Source of the DNA: Elmis aenea
Lineage: Eukaryota > Arthropoda > Insecta > Coleoptera > Elmidae
Assembly: GCA_947652605.1 (NCBI GenBank)
Contig: OX393582.1
Coordinates: forward strand, 11,618,544-11,682,543
DNA length: 64,000 nucleotides
Direction of reading: 5' to 3'
The notes below the pieces were generated by a model. It was not told the DNA's origin. It did not search any database and saw only the letters and a program-made list of their open reading frames with translations. Positions 33,238 to 45,091 of this stretch are shown here, piece by piece. The translations under genes and the position numbers were made by a program. Numbering within the stretch: the first letter of the stretch is position 1; every line of letters begins with the position of its first letter.

Positions 33238-33434
33238 TTTGTATTTTAAATTGTGACTAATAATATTGCTTTTGTAAAGTGAACAGCGCATTTGCGTTTC
33301 AATTTTTTATTACTTATTTGCAATCAATGTAGATTTCAATGAAACAATAAGTAATAAAATCAATTGTTTTCAATGTCAATAATAATTTTAATGCCACATT
33401 TACGATAACATAGTTGATAAAAAGTAAAAATATA

Positions 33435-33650
33435 CCGGGTGTAACTGAGCTCTGGTACACTCCTTTTCGGTAAATAATATTTTAGATACATGATATGTGT
33501 AAAAACCGAATTTTTTTAACTTATGTAGACTATTGTTTCACACCCGGTTTCGCCGGAAATGACCCTAACTTTGTTATTTTAAATGGAACAAACTGTATAT
33601 TTTTAATTTTTGTAGAGAGAAAGCATTTTTGGATGCAACTGCACCATTTT
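33435..33650. repeat. Partial copy of the 18511-18966 foldback family
   Basis: TA-CCGGGTGTAACTGAGCTCTGG opens a 200-base match to the left arm and centre of 18511-18966, including CACCCGGTTTCGCCGGAAATGA. The right arm is missing. Confidence 0.6.
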
Positions 33651-33912
33651 GGTTGATTTTTATAACCTCAAAGGTGTTTGGACAAACATTTATTAAGTGT
33701 GCCGAGACCTGCATAAATTGCATTTTGTCATTGGTAAAATTTTAGTATAAAATGCTTAAATTAAGATAAACAAGCGCTTTATTGCTGTTGCAATAAATGC
33801 AGTTTACTTCTTTTAATACATCGTTAATAAGCAACTATTTTGTGAAAAAATATTTAAACTCAAATAAACTGCTAACTTTATAAGGATAATTATTATAAAG
33901 CATTTATAGTAC

Positions 33913-35031
33913 ACAGGGTGTTTCTTAAATATTGCAAAAACATTCGGGAGGTTATTCCTTATCGAATATTTAGGGAGCTTCTACACATATTTTTTTTCCT
34001 TAGACGTCTCCTTTCGTAGTTACGCCCCCCTAAAGAGTAGCGGTATAATTAGGTTTTTATTTTATTTCTCAAATTTGGAAATGTGTAGCTACAGGGGTAG
34101 GGAACCTGCGGCCTTTTGAAGTTTTTCGTGCGGCTTTTTTACTGATTTCATTTTTTCGCTTAAGCTTTAAAAGAAGTAGGTAAAAAAAACATTTAATGAA
34201 GAGTGGGAGCTGCAGTATTATGTTATTTCTGTAAAAAAAAAATGGTTTGTTTGCCACGCAACAATTTGGGAAATTAACATTCTGTGCACAATTTTCAATT
34301 TTTGTATTTATGTAAAATCGGGGGGGGGGGGGGGGAGAATAGAATAATAGTGTACGGCCTGGTTACAAATTTTTAATTGAGAAGTGGCCTTTCATAGTAA
34401 AAAGGTTCTCCATTCCTCGTAACAGAATGACATTTGGTAGATGTTTTGTACTTATTGAAAATTTTCCCATAGCGATATTTTTAATTGCCTCCTACCTTTA
34501 CAAGGGGCTAAAAACAGCGACCCCTTTTGGTTTTTAAATATTGTTTAACATAAACAAAGCATGGTACCCACCGAAATGAATCGTTTTATTTTAGAATATT
34601 TAATGGTTCAGGTTCACTTATTTTATTTTTCACTTAAAAACTGTAGGTTATGCAGAAAAAGTTAATAAATAAAAAAATATCAAATTAAGATTTTTAAGAA
34701 TTTTTTTTAAGTGCACAATATCAACCCTTCAAAAAGTTCTGATTAAAAAACCAACAGGTGTCGCACTTTTTAGCCCCTCTTAAAGGTGGGAGATTATTGA
34801 AAATATTACTATGGAAAACCTTTTAATAGTCGTAAAACTTCTACCAAAATTTCATTCTCCTACAGTTATCCAAATTTGAGCAATAAAATAAAAACCTAAT
34901 TTTACTGCTACTCTTTAGGGCAGTGTAAATCCGATAGGAGACTTCTAAGGGGGAAAAAAATAAAAGCCCCCTCTTAACTTTCAAAAAAGAATTGCCTTCC
35001 AAAGTATTTCGTTTTATTTAAGTAACACCCT
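33913..35031. mobile_element. Foldback element (CAGGGTGTTTCTTAAA ends) hosting a hAT insertion
   Basis: The left end at 33913 pairs with TTTAAGTAACACCCTC ending at about 35031. The arms are about 450 bases when the insertion is ignored, and show inner matches such as AAGGGGCTAAAAACAGCGAC (about 34502) against GTGTCGCACTTTTTAGCCCC (about 34760). The left arm is interrupted at 34092-34418; the right arm is not. No coding sequence. Confidence 0.75.
34092..34418. mobile_element. Small hAT-like element with a G16 tract
   Basis: Left end CAGGGGTAGGGAACCTGCGG; right end AAAAGGTTCTCCATTCCTC, imperfectly inverted. It interrupts the left arm of the 33913-35031 foldback. The uninterrupted arm (about 34838-34875, inverted) shows GTAGGAGAATGA where this side has GTAGCTA on the left of the insert and GTAACAGAATGA on the right, so about 6-8 bases were duplicated. 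A run of 16 G lies at 34320-34335. Non-coding. Confidence 0.7.
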
Positions 35032-35110
35032 CTAAATAAGAGTAAAATAACAAGGCCCAAGAGACCGATATGAGATACCTCGTAAAACATTCGAATTTGG
35101 TTAGCCTATA

Positions 35111-36031
35111 CAGGGTGTCCCAAATTCGAGTAAATGCATGGGGATCTCGCTTATCTTAAGAGCTACAGGGTCGGTTAAATTAGGGAAAAGTTGCTAAATT
35201 CGATGCTTATTGATAATCCAAAGAGAAATTAGAAATATCTCAAACGGTATCCGAGAAAATTAGGAAAAACTGGAAAGTCCATTTTTGAAAATCGTTTATA
35301 ACTCCTTTGGAGTTTGAAATATTTTAAATGTGTAAAAAAATTGCCCAAGCAACTTTTTAAGCCGAATCGGATGGTGGTCATAAATTTTTCCTAGGTCGAT
35401 TCGTTTTTGTTTTAGACAATCAACTTTGTTTTTTGTTATGGTCAGCATATCGCGTTTTTCTTCGTTATTAAAGTTCACTTTTACGACTAACAGGCCTTCA
35501 AAACTTTTAGTTTGTTGATCGGTTGTCATGGAACAACATAAACCACAATGACCGGCCAACCTGATTTATAATGGTTATTGTTTAAAACGTATTTTTTTAA
35601 ATTTGACAATGAAAGAAAAAGTAAAATACCATGTGTGATACATCAATGGATTCAGAAAAATAAATGCTTTTTGATTATGTAAATGGCAAAAATTGCGCCC
35701 ATAACAAAAAATAAAGTTGGTTGTCATAAAACAAAAAAGAATCGATCTAGAAAAAATATGTGACCACCATTCGATTCGGCTTAAAAAGTTGCTAGGGCAA
35801 TGTCTTTACACATTTAAAATATTTCATACTCCAAAAGAGTTAAAGACGATTTTCAAAAATCGTATTTTCCAGTTTTTCCTAATTTTCTCGGATACCGTTT
35901 GAGATATTTCCAATTTCTCTTTGGATTATTAATGAGCATCTAATTTCGCAACTTTGCCCTAAGTTAAACGACCTCGTAGCTCTTAAGATAAGCGAGATCC
36001 CCATGCATTTACTCGAATTTGGGACACCCTG
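35111..36031. mobile_element. Foldback element (CAGGGTGTCCCAAATTCGAG ends), complete
   Basis: TA flanks at 35109-35110 and 36032-36033. The arms (35111 to about 35560, and about 35710 to 36031) match closely, including GGGGATCTCGCTTATCTTAA near each end and ATCGATTCG-type sequence inward. The 8389 arm belongs to the same family. Open frames at 35296-35559 and 35717-35902 are mirror shadows. Confidence 0.88.
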
Positions 36032-36033
36032 TA

Positions 36034-38468
36034 TACTGATTGTATTGCAATCATTTTGTAATTCAATTTCAAACCGCCCATCACTAGTAATTGTATGTAC
36101 TTGTTCTAATAAATAAATCGTTAATATGATTATTCTCAGAATGTAATGCGGAAAAAACTTTGTCTGAGATTAACATTGTCTTACAGTTTTATGATCAAAC
36201 AACAAAATGTATTATTCAACAGTCGTTCATTTCGCAACGAAAATTCAATTGGGTTTCATGTATGGCAAACACATCTAACTTGTTATATTTCTAGATGTGG
36301 ACCGTACAAATTACAATGTTTCGGGAATACAATGTCAAGAGAAAAAAGTCAAACACATCTGTATTGTGTGCTTTATGTGACTTTTTGTAGGAACTTCGTC
36401 TCGAGTTTACTTAACGCGATTTTTTTACGTTATCATATGTGATAAAATGTTACCTTATATTCATAGAATGTCGCCAAATTTACTAATACTGTAAATGGTT
36501 GCAAAAAATATGGCTTTCTAGTTTAGGACGACCTCATTATAATGCTTCATAAATTGTCAAACTATGAAGTTACTAGCGGTGTAGCGGTGCCATAGTTTTT
36601 TGCTTGTTTGTGTAGAACTTGCAGTACGATATAATGGTATACTCGTATAGTGTGTTTCTAAATTTTTAGTTGTATAAACTTTGTTTTTTTTTATCAATCC
36701 AACATTATTTATAACTCTTTTACCTACCTTTTTTCAGACACTTGGATGTGAGCAGATTTTGGCTAATCTGAAAACAAACAATAATTTCAATGTCTTTTAA
36801 AAGGATGTCCAAAATTCACAGTATATTTAAAATAATTAAGTAACCATGAATGCACTAAGTTTGCGATAATGCCATTGCTTAGGAGAAAAAATAATTTTCT
36901 ACAGCAAAATTTGATTGCTTAAACTCTTTTGAACTAAGATTGTGTGCAAGATGTTTTGTCTGTTTTGGCCCGTCATCAACTTTGCGGTTAACGGTTAACG
37001 GTTTCGGCGCTGATTTTAATTAGCGATACTGTTATTAAGGTCTGAACAACGCCTTAACCTGCGAAAAATCAAAGGGATTGAAATAGTCTCACTGAACAGT
37101 ATAATCAAAAGCTATGGTCTAATTATTACTTTGAAAGTAGCTTCCTTGTCTTAAAAATCTGTCTTTTAATTTGTCTGTTACCAATCTCTTTAAAACCACA
37201 TAATTTAAATTAATTGGTTATAACTGTTAAGAATTTAAAACAAAAATGAGAGTACATGTAAATCAGCCGTTGTTAAACAAGAATATTACTTCATGAGGTT
37301 TTACAACCCATGTCACTAACAAGTTATGACACTGTTAAAATTTTTAGATGTAATAAAACGCCAAAGTGAGCATAGCAACATAAACTTTTGCAATTTTGGT
37401 GTTCAAATCATGTTTAATAAACGGTCGCATCATTCGGTAAATATAACGTTTGTTGTAAACATTGTTTGTGGCAATATTTGTTTACACAAAACTTCTAAAT
37501 TAAATAGGCAGCACGCTGCCCATTGTATTATAAATCAAATATTATTAAAAAAATGCTACAAATATTTTTACACAATGGCATAAAATTGTGCTATAAAAAA
37601 GTAATCAAATGAAGTGTAATTGTGTGGTTCATATCACCTCGTCGATAAAATTGCTTATACCAGTGCATGCAACCTACATAACAAGTATATTATACAAAAT
37701 ATGTTTTGCGACTCACAAACGTATTAAATTACAACATATCAATTATTTTTTCTTCTCAGCAATTCCCTCTCGAGAATTATTGGGAAAAACAATTGTTTAG
37801 TTCATATTTTGAGAATTATGGTGTTTCTTCTTGAAATTTTTCCCAAAATGTATTTTTTTTATTCCTCCATAAATTTATATCTTGTGATTCGATGTGGACA
37901 TGATTCTTGTTCTCATAAACAACTTATAACTGTCCATCTTACTGTTTTATTGCAATACTTGAAAAAATTATATACACATACAGCGCTGCGCAAAGGTATA
38001 GAAACAGACAAATATCTGGAGCACTGTTGAGAAGATATTATGGCAATGAAATTTCATATCGAAGTGTTATCGTTTGTTCCACATTTGATGAAAACATTGA
38101 GGTTGCAATAAGAATTCCTGTTCAACCAGAAACGAACTTAAACTTTGAAATTTTTATATTTTAATATTTTCCTTTTTCCATTTTTATTTACTTAAAAAAT
38201 TGTGAAAGTTTATATGGGTCTAATGTCTAAGGCTCTACGGCCCATAAAACTATTGGCGCGTAAACCAATGCAACTTATGTAAGTATGTAGGTGTATTCAA
38301 TTCTAACTGTGTATAGTGTGCACACCCACCGCTGGCCATTAGACTTGACGCTGACTATACAACTATGCGCACAATCCACATGCTTCACCTCTGAGACAGG
38401 AAACTATTATGAGCAAACTACGGAAGCAGCCATGGGATCACAATTACACAGGCACTTGTCAACCTGTA
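36034..38468. other. Intergenic sequence
   Basis: 2.4 kb with several short open frames (36146-36442 is the longest, 98 codons) but no domain, splice pattern or codon bias that I can support. Confidence 0.35.
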
Positions 38469-38470
38469 TA

Positions 38471-39772
38471 CGAGGCCTGTGCAAATAATACGTAGACTGA
38501 CGTCATAAAACAACATTTTATTTATTTAGAAGTTACATATCTGGGTCGACTTCAAAGTATTCACCTCCCCGACGCACCCTTATTCCAACGGTGTTTTCAC
38601 TTTTGAAAACAGTCCTGGAATGCTTCTTTTGTGATGTCCTTCAGCTCCTTCGTCGCATTTGCCTTAATCTCGATAATCGTCTCAAATCTTCTTCCTTTCA
38701 AAGGTCTTTTGAGTTTGGGGAACAAGAAGAAGTCAGAAGGAGCGAGATCAGGTGAGTAGTGTGGGTGAGGAAGAACAGTGATAGAGTGTTTGGCCAAAAA
38801 CTCACGAGTTCTGAGGGCTGAATGGACTGGAGCATTGTCGTGATGAAAAAAACAGTCACGACTCTCTACATTTCTGGCCTTTTCCGCCGCATAACGTTCC
38901 GCAGACGTTTGAGAACTTCAATATAGTAAGTCTGATTCCCTGTGGAGCCTTGGGGGAGATACTCGTGGTAGGCCATGCCCTGAGCATCAAAACAAAATGT
39001 CAACATCACCTTCACATTGAAACTATTTTGACGAGCTTTTTTTGGTCTGGAAGATGTTTCACCCACCCACTGTGACGATTGAACCTTTGTTTCGATGTCA
39101 TAACCATACTCCGAAGATTCATCACCTGTTATGATCCTCGACAAGAAATTTTCATCATCTTCTGAACGTTCAAGAAATTCCTGACAAGCCTTCACGCGAT
39201 GGGCTTTTTGGTCTTCCGTCATCAGGCGTGGAAAAAATTTTCGCAGCAACGCGGTGCATCTTCAATTTTTCGGTCAAAATCTCATAACATGATCCAACTG
39301 ATATCCCACACTCTTCAGACGTCGGTTTGCCCGAACCAGGGTGTTGATTTTGTCGACGTGTGAGGCATCAGTTGACGTGGAAGGACGTCCAGGACGCTCA
39401 TCGTCTTCAATCGACTGACGACCATCTTTAAAACGTCCATGCCACTTAACACATGTCGCACACTTCATATCAACGTCGCCGTAAGCCGTCTTGAGCATAT
39501 CAAAAGTTTCACTCGAAGATTTTCCGAGTTTAACACAAAATTTCACAGCAACTCTTTGCTCGTTCAAGTCACTCATTCTAAAATCCGCCAAACGAACAAA
39601 ACACACTTGACAAACAACCGCGTAACTAACCAACCAATAATGATATTTTCAATCAACAAACTCTCTTGTAATCAGCTGATCTATACAAAGATGGCGGCAC
39701 CAAGCGGATTTCCCTGGAACCAACTGGGCCAGCGCAATTCAACCAGTCTACGTATTATTTGAACAGGCCTCG
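38471..39772 (-). mobile_element. Complete mariner element
   Basis: Inverted repeats of 29 bases with one mismatch: CGAGGCCTGTGCAAATAATA... at 38471-38499 and its inverse ending at 39772. TA target duplications at 38469-38470 and 39773-39774. At 1302 bases with one transposase gene on the minus strand, it is the expected size for a mariner. All structural parts are present; only the gene is broken. Confidence 0.95.
38533..39576 (-). pseudogene. mariner transposase (DD34D), inactivated
   Basis: The start MSDLNEQRVAVKFCVKLGKS at 39576 opens an N-terminal helix-turn-helix region (CATCVKWHGRFKDGRQSIED) and the linker DERPGRPST. The catalytic region follows: IITGDES (first Asp; the usual Trp after it is replaced), HHDNAPVHSAL (second Asp) and YSPDLAPSDFFLFPKLK (third Asp), then FQDCFQK and EYFEVDPDM to a stop at 38533-38535. 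The span of 1044 bases equals a normal roughly 345-residue protein. It is broken by a small deletion and frameshift near 39300, a shift in the A/T run near 39240, a stop plus shift near 38865, TGA for Trp after FQDCFQK at about 38600, and another shift at about 38575. Cellular role when intact: cut-and-paste transposition. Confidence 0.93.
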
Positions 39773-39774
39773 TA

Positions 39775-42129
39775 TGAAAGCCTTCGAAGAACAAGCCTCG
39801 TTTGTTGTTTTTCGAATCACAGAAAACGTGCAAAAATCTATAAGAATCAAGGCACTTTCCTAAAAATGTAAAAATATCTTTCATCGTGTTTCATATTAAA
39901 CGCAGTTATGTGAAAATTTATTTTCCAATAAAAAGTCAAATATACGTACCTAACTTGTAATATTCCCTTAATAAAGTTCATATTCAGATAAAGTTTTAAT
40001 GATCATTATGGCGATAAAATGGAGCTCTGGGAGTGATTACTCTGTTACAGGCTACAATTTATAATAGAAGCTTTAAAACATGAAGATTTTTATGTTTTTA
40101 AAATATGGAGGAATTCTTGTTGCAGAAAAGATAAGACAAAATCGTTGTTAAATAATTGCAGTGTAGTTAAAGTATTTTAAGGCATATTTAACTAAATGGT
40201 TGTAAAGACATAACGAAAAAAGAATTGTACCACTTCCGTAGTTCACTGCTTATCATTTACGCTTCCTGGTTAATTATTAAAGTGCAGTCCCATAGGATTT
40301 CATCATCCAAGAAAATTACCTTAAGTTACTTCTCGCTACTTTAAACTTATGCTACGTACTTCGACTTTCTTTAAAGACTGAAGTATTAACGCGCTATAAA
40401 TTTGCAGAAAGTCCCAACTTTTACCTGTTTTTTTTTTTGTATCGATTCTCTACTCCAGTTGCTGTAGGGCACAATTTTTATTATGATTTGTGAATTAGTA
40501 ATGCTCGATTAATAAATAAACCTAATACCACAAACACAGCGATATTGAACAATTCAGTAAAATTGAAAAACTTAAATGTTGAACGGTTGTTGATTTTTGT
40601 TTTTGTGCGGTCTGCTGAAGCCAAATTTTAATTATGCTCAACATCAGGTATTTCATTTTAATGTGCCAAGTTTCACCAAAATGTTTATTGAGCGTTAATT
40701 AAAGTTCTTAAAAACTTACCATTAGGTATCTTTTATCTAAAATATGGTCGCTGTTGTTTAATGAACTGCTTCATGTAGTATTGTTCTTAATTATTGATTC
40801 ATAAGGTCTATTCTACTTTAATATAAAGTGTCTAAATATCATAAATGTCATTAAATTTCGTTGTACAAAATATAATTAAAATTGTTGATAAATTTTGTCT
40901 GTTATTAACAGTTGTCTTATTACCTTTAGCGGTTGCTTTAATTAGAAATCTGCAGACTTTGCGGTTTAAAGGAAATTTGAGAAATAATTTAATTATCTTA
41001 GGAAGCCTGTTTGTGGTGCGGAGGGTTTCAGTCTAGTAATTTCCCAATTAATGAGTTGCCAACCCATTAAGTATTTCTGCAGAAACTTTTTGACAACAAT
41101 CATTTAGAACAGTGAAGAAAACTATTCTATTTTGTCCACGTAATTTTTTTATAAATAATATACATGCAGGATTAATTAAGATACATTTAAATTTAAATAA
41201 CAATAAATTACCAACCAGTAAAAAACTCTTTTCATCATGATCGGTTTTAATAACTAACAAATTTAGGTAATAGTTTTCAAATAATTTAGTTTTGAACAAT
41301 ATTAAAAATTCTAATTAATCTTGAAATATGCAAATATTTTGCACATTCACAAAAGACAAGTTTTTAAACATTTCAGTTGCCGTTTCACAATAAGTAGGCA
41401 ATGTCTGCTTGTTGTTAAAGTATTGTAATTGCTCCCATAGTTTTTTTTTTGTCGAAACGCTTAGTTTTTAAAAGGTTTGGTCAAACAAAACCTAACCTTA
41501 GCTTCGTGAAACTTGTCAAATACAAAATTGCATGAGTAAAGCATATCAAAAGGTTTTAAATATTTTTTGCAATTGTAAATATTAGGGTTTTTCTCACGTG
41601 AAATCGGTCCATTTTAACCTATTTTGTATATCCTGGGAAATATACCTACTTATTGTTTTGGGAAGTCATAACTTATCAGCATTTATGATAAATATATTTG
41701 CTAACAATAAACTATCAAAAAACCTTAATCCTATTATAAAATTGTTTTTTGTTTTTTAGTAAAAAATTATGTACATCCGTAGTACGGCGTACTTATTGTA
41801 CTTGCAGTACAAAAAAGGTTATTACGCAAAAAAACTGGCTTTTTATCCAGAAAATAAGAGGTTTACTTGTGTGTTATGAATTTGAAAATTTTTGTTTGAC
41901 GGAATAATTTTTGTACAGGAAAACTAAGCTCAAATAAAACATTTTAAACCCATTTAAAGCAACTTTGTACTTTCTAAAAAAAACTGCGCTTTTAACCAAT
42001 TTTCCAATTTCCAGACGTCCATCACATGAAATCTTAAAATCATAATTTCTCTTCGAAACCAACACTTTTGTACAGCAAATGATGAAAGTAAAAACGATGC
42101 TCTACCTCGTTTTGCTGTGACTTCTGATA
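39775..42129. other. AT-rich intergenic sequence
   Basis: No gene found in 2.35 kb. Open frames at 40845-41036, 41048-41299 and 41874-42214 are short and featureless. Confidence 0.35.
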
Positions 42130-42893
42130 TATAGGGTGTTTCAGGAGAAAAAATTTGAAGTATGTGTTTAGAGAGCCAATATAAGAAAAAATAAAACAAG
42201 ATGTTTAAGTCCAATTCTTAACCATTGCGAAGATAATTAGGTCCAAAATTTTATTACGTTAATCCTGCTTGCTAGATAACGTTTCGTTGGGCTAAATGCG
42301 CGGTTTGTTTTATTTCAAAATTCTTGCTTTTGTCGCGCCTTTTGGTTGGTTTCACAACCCGCCAAAAAGGCCTCCTTTGATCACAATGAAGATACAGAGC
42401 AGTTTTGTCCATGTGCCATAAAGTGCGTGTAACTTTGGTAAGTGAACCCAACTTTTACTTTTCTAACTTTAAATTCAACTAATGGTCCTTCCGAGTTTGA
42501 CTGATTTTCTGTTCACACGCAACACTGCTATTGAATAATTTAAATAGGAAAAACTACGCAAAATATATTACAAACATGATCGAAAGTACATTCAGCTAAA
42601 GAATAATTTTAAAAATACCATCGCCATCTCCGATGTATCTTGTGGTTCGTTTGTTAGCTGCTCGAATGTTAGACAACGAAGTGGTTTCAACATTTTTTAA
42701 ATACTTAATTCCCTAATCGTTGAATTGCCGAGGTTGCCAGACCTAAACCCCTTTGATTATTGTCTTTGGAGTAAATGATATCATTGGTTTATGCATCAAG
42801 GGCAGAAACGAGATTACTCGATCGCATTATTAATGCTGCAGGTATTATAAAAAACAATCACAACCATTTAATCCAAAAAACTACCCCAGCAGC

Positions 42894-44813
42894 CAGGGGC
42901 GGACTGGGTGCATAAAACTGACAGGGCAATTTCTCCAAAATCGGCCCACATAGGTAAAATAAACTTTCGCGATATCGATTTTATGGCATTGATTGTTTTT
43001 GCCCCTCCCCGCGTTTTCGAGATTAAATTTGCTTAAAGGTTGCCAGTAAGTTATTGGATTCGCATAAGAAAATCACATATAAAAAATGTACCCTAACTTA
43101 CGCTTTTCAACTTACAATAACGGTGTCGAAACCACCCATAGTGTAATTTAGAGGTATTACCTGTAGACTGTACAGGATGGCTTATTTTCGATGCCTATAC
43201 AGGGTATTTCGGTTATTATCCAAGATAGAAAAAAACTAAGTACGTAGTCTCGATTTCTTTTTTCGAGAAAAATTTATTGCCGTAAACAGATTTTTGATAT
43301 CTTTTTTAATTTTCGAAATATGTATAGCCAAAAACCGATTTTTGGCACTTTTCAAAAATGTTAAATATCTCGCTTAAACGAGAAGATAAAGAAAAACTTT
43401 AGACATTTTTGCATCGTTTTTTGTCCTTAATAAGATAGCTATATTAAATTTTTTTTACTCATACGAATATTGATATATTACACCTAACGTTCTTATTTTA
43501 AATAGCAACCATAGGCAAATGATATATTTTTGAAAAATGCAAAAAATAAGCTTCGGATTGATGTCAAAGCCAACTATGGTTGCCATTTAAAATAAGAAAG
43601 TTAGGTGTAATATATTAATATTTGTGTAGGTAAAAAATTGAACATTGCTATTTTATTAACGACAATAAACTATGCATTTTTTTGCAAGGTTTTTTGCCCT
43701 TAATAAGATAGCGATGTTCATTTTTTTTTGTTCATACAAATATTGATAGGTATATTACTCCTAACTTTCTTATATTAAATGGCAACCATAGTTGGCTTTG
43801 ACATCAATCGAAAGTTTATTATTTGCGCTTTTCAAAAATATATAATTTGCTTATGGTTGCAATTTAAAATAAGAAAGTTGGGTGAAATATATCGGTATTT
43901 ATATGACTAAAACAAATTGAATATCGCCATCTTATTAAGAACAAAAATCCATGCCAAAAATGTCTTTAAAGTTTTTCTCCATCTTTTTGTTTAAGCAAGA
44001 TATTCAACATTTTTGAAAATTGCCAAAAATCGTTTTTTGGCTATATTTCGAAAATTAAAAAAGATATCAAAAACCTGTTTACGGTAATGAATCTCTCTCG
44101 AAAAAGAAATCGAGACTACGTACTTAGTTTTTTTCTATTTTGGATAATAACCGAGATACTCTGTATGGGCATCGAAAATAGGCCACCCTGTACGTATTGA
44201 AATTTGTATCCAAACAAATGTATTTAATAATTAATTATAAATAAATAGAAGATTAAAAATAGACAAGTAAATATATGTATATTCACAGTCATTTAATTAA
44301 TTAAGTACATAGGTATTAATATTACAAATTTTGGATAATATAATAATAATGAAGTTTATGCTGCATGCGTATAATGTCCAGAATTTATTCAACACAATAA
44401 TCTTTAAAAAAATTTGTGATACGTGTCCAGTCTAACTTCAGCCTATATCACTTATAATTAAACAACGAAACTTACTTGGTTATTTAATCTGTCTTCAATT
44501 TTCACACTGAACAAAAAATAAAGAAACTTGTATTGGTAGCCTGTAGCCTCCCCAAATGCTGTCAACAGTCTCAGCAGACATCGACCGTACACCTTGGGAT
44601 TATTTTTTTTTAAGCGCTGACGTAAACAGTCACTAAAAGTAACACTAACCCGGCATTTTTTATTAAGTTGGTAAAATAAAGCTGATTATATAGTAGTAGA
44701 AAAATTCATTTAGATTTGGAAATGATTTGGTGTTAACGCCACCGACATCGGCCCTTGAACCCATCGGCCCACCGGGCATTTGCCCGGTTGCCCGGCGGGC
44801 CAGTCCGCCCCTG
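42894..44813. mobile_element. hAT element with perfect 8-bp target duplication, middle layer of a nest
   Basis: Ends are a perfect 14-base inverted repeat, CAGGGGCGGACTGG (42894-42907) and CCAGTCCGCCCCTG (44800-44813). The 8-bp duplication CCAGCAGC is perfect (42886-42893 and 44814-44821). GC-rich subterminal sequence near the right end (GGGCATTTGCCCGGTTGCCC) forms small hairpins. Non-coding. Without the nested foldback it is about 900 bases. It lies in the transposase relic of the outer element. Confidence 0.92.
43173..44190. mobile_element. Foldback element, inner layer of a nest
   Basis: CAGGATGGCTTATTTTCGATG (TA at 43171-43172) pairs with the inverted copy ending CCACCCTG at 44190 (TA at 44191-44192). 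A second CAGGGTATTTCGGTTATTAT start lies 27 bases in, at 43200, also mirrored. The arms include repeated smaller palindromes: 43430-43670 and 43685-43930 are related units, each centred on GCAACCATAG. No coding sequence. Confidence 0.82.
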
Positions 44814-45091
44814 CCAGCAGCTAACAAACGAGCCACAAGATGCAACAAAGTTGGCGGTGGTATTTTCAAAATCATTCTTCAGCTGAATGTAACTTGTTTG
44901 ATGTTTGTAATACATTTTATGCAGTTTTTCTCTTGTAAATGATTCAATGGCAAGCTTAATTTAATAAAACTGTAGACCTAATTATCTCCGTAATGGTTGA
45001 GAATCGGATTTAAACATATTGTTTTGTTTCTTGTATTGACCTTCTAAAAACATACCTAAAATATTTCCCTTTCTTCCCGCAACGCGCTGTA

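Larger units (their letters stand above)
42690..44900 (+). pseudogene. DDE_3-type transposase relic split by a hAT insertion
   Basis: Before the insertion (about 42710-42893) the frames give FPNR-stop-I (family: FPNRWIG), LPRLPDLNPFDYCLWSK and, after a shift, ISLVYASRAETRLLDRIINAAGIIKNN. These correspond to the family's RSPDLNPLDFFLWG and a typical C-terminal helix. After the insertion (from 44822) ATRCNKVGGGIFKIILQ matches its final block (CIEVGGGHFEHIL). The hAT element at 42894-44813 lies between. The first two catalytic acids are not visible. The relic is of the same broad family as 5198-5513. Confidence 0.72.
42132..45089 (+). mobile_element. DDE_3-type transposon with about 120-base inverted repeats, outer layer of a nest
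   Basis: The left end TAGGGTGTTTCAGGAGAAAA (TA at 42130-42131) and about 120 following bases, through ATGTTTAAGTCCAATTC and CGAAGATAATTAGGTC, pair with 44970-45089 read inverted (ATGTTTAAATCCGATTC, GGAGATAATTAGGTC). Inside is a plus-strand DDE_3 transposase relic that is interrupted by a 1920-base hAT element. Without it the outer element would be about 1.04 kb, so it was internally deleted. Confidence 0.8.

Noticed and set aside
35296..35902. Open frames of 87 and 61 codons
   Set aside because: Also mirrored arms of one foldback element; no domain.
36146..36442. 98-codon open frame
   Set aside because: No recognisable domain, no start context and no neighbouring exon; consistent with chance in 2.4 kb of non-coding DNA.
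37980..38040. CAGCGCTGCGCAAAGGTATA string resembling a Tc1-type terminus
   Set aside because: No inverted partner or TA duplication could be found nearby.
44727..44942. Overlapping proline/alanine-rich frames on both strands
   Set aside because: They are produced by the GC-rich subterminal part of the hAT element at 42894-44813.
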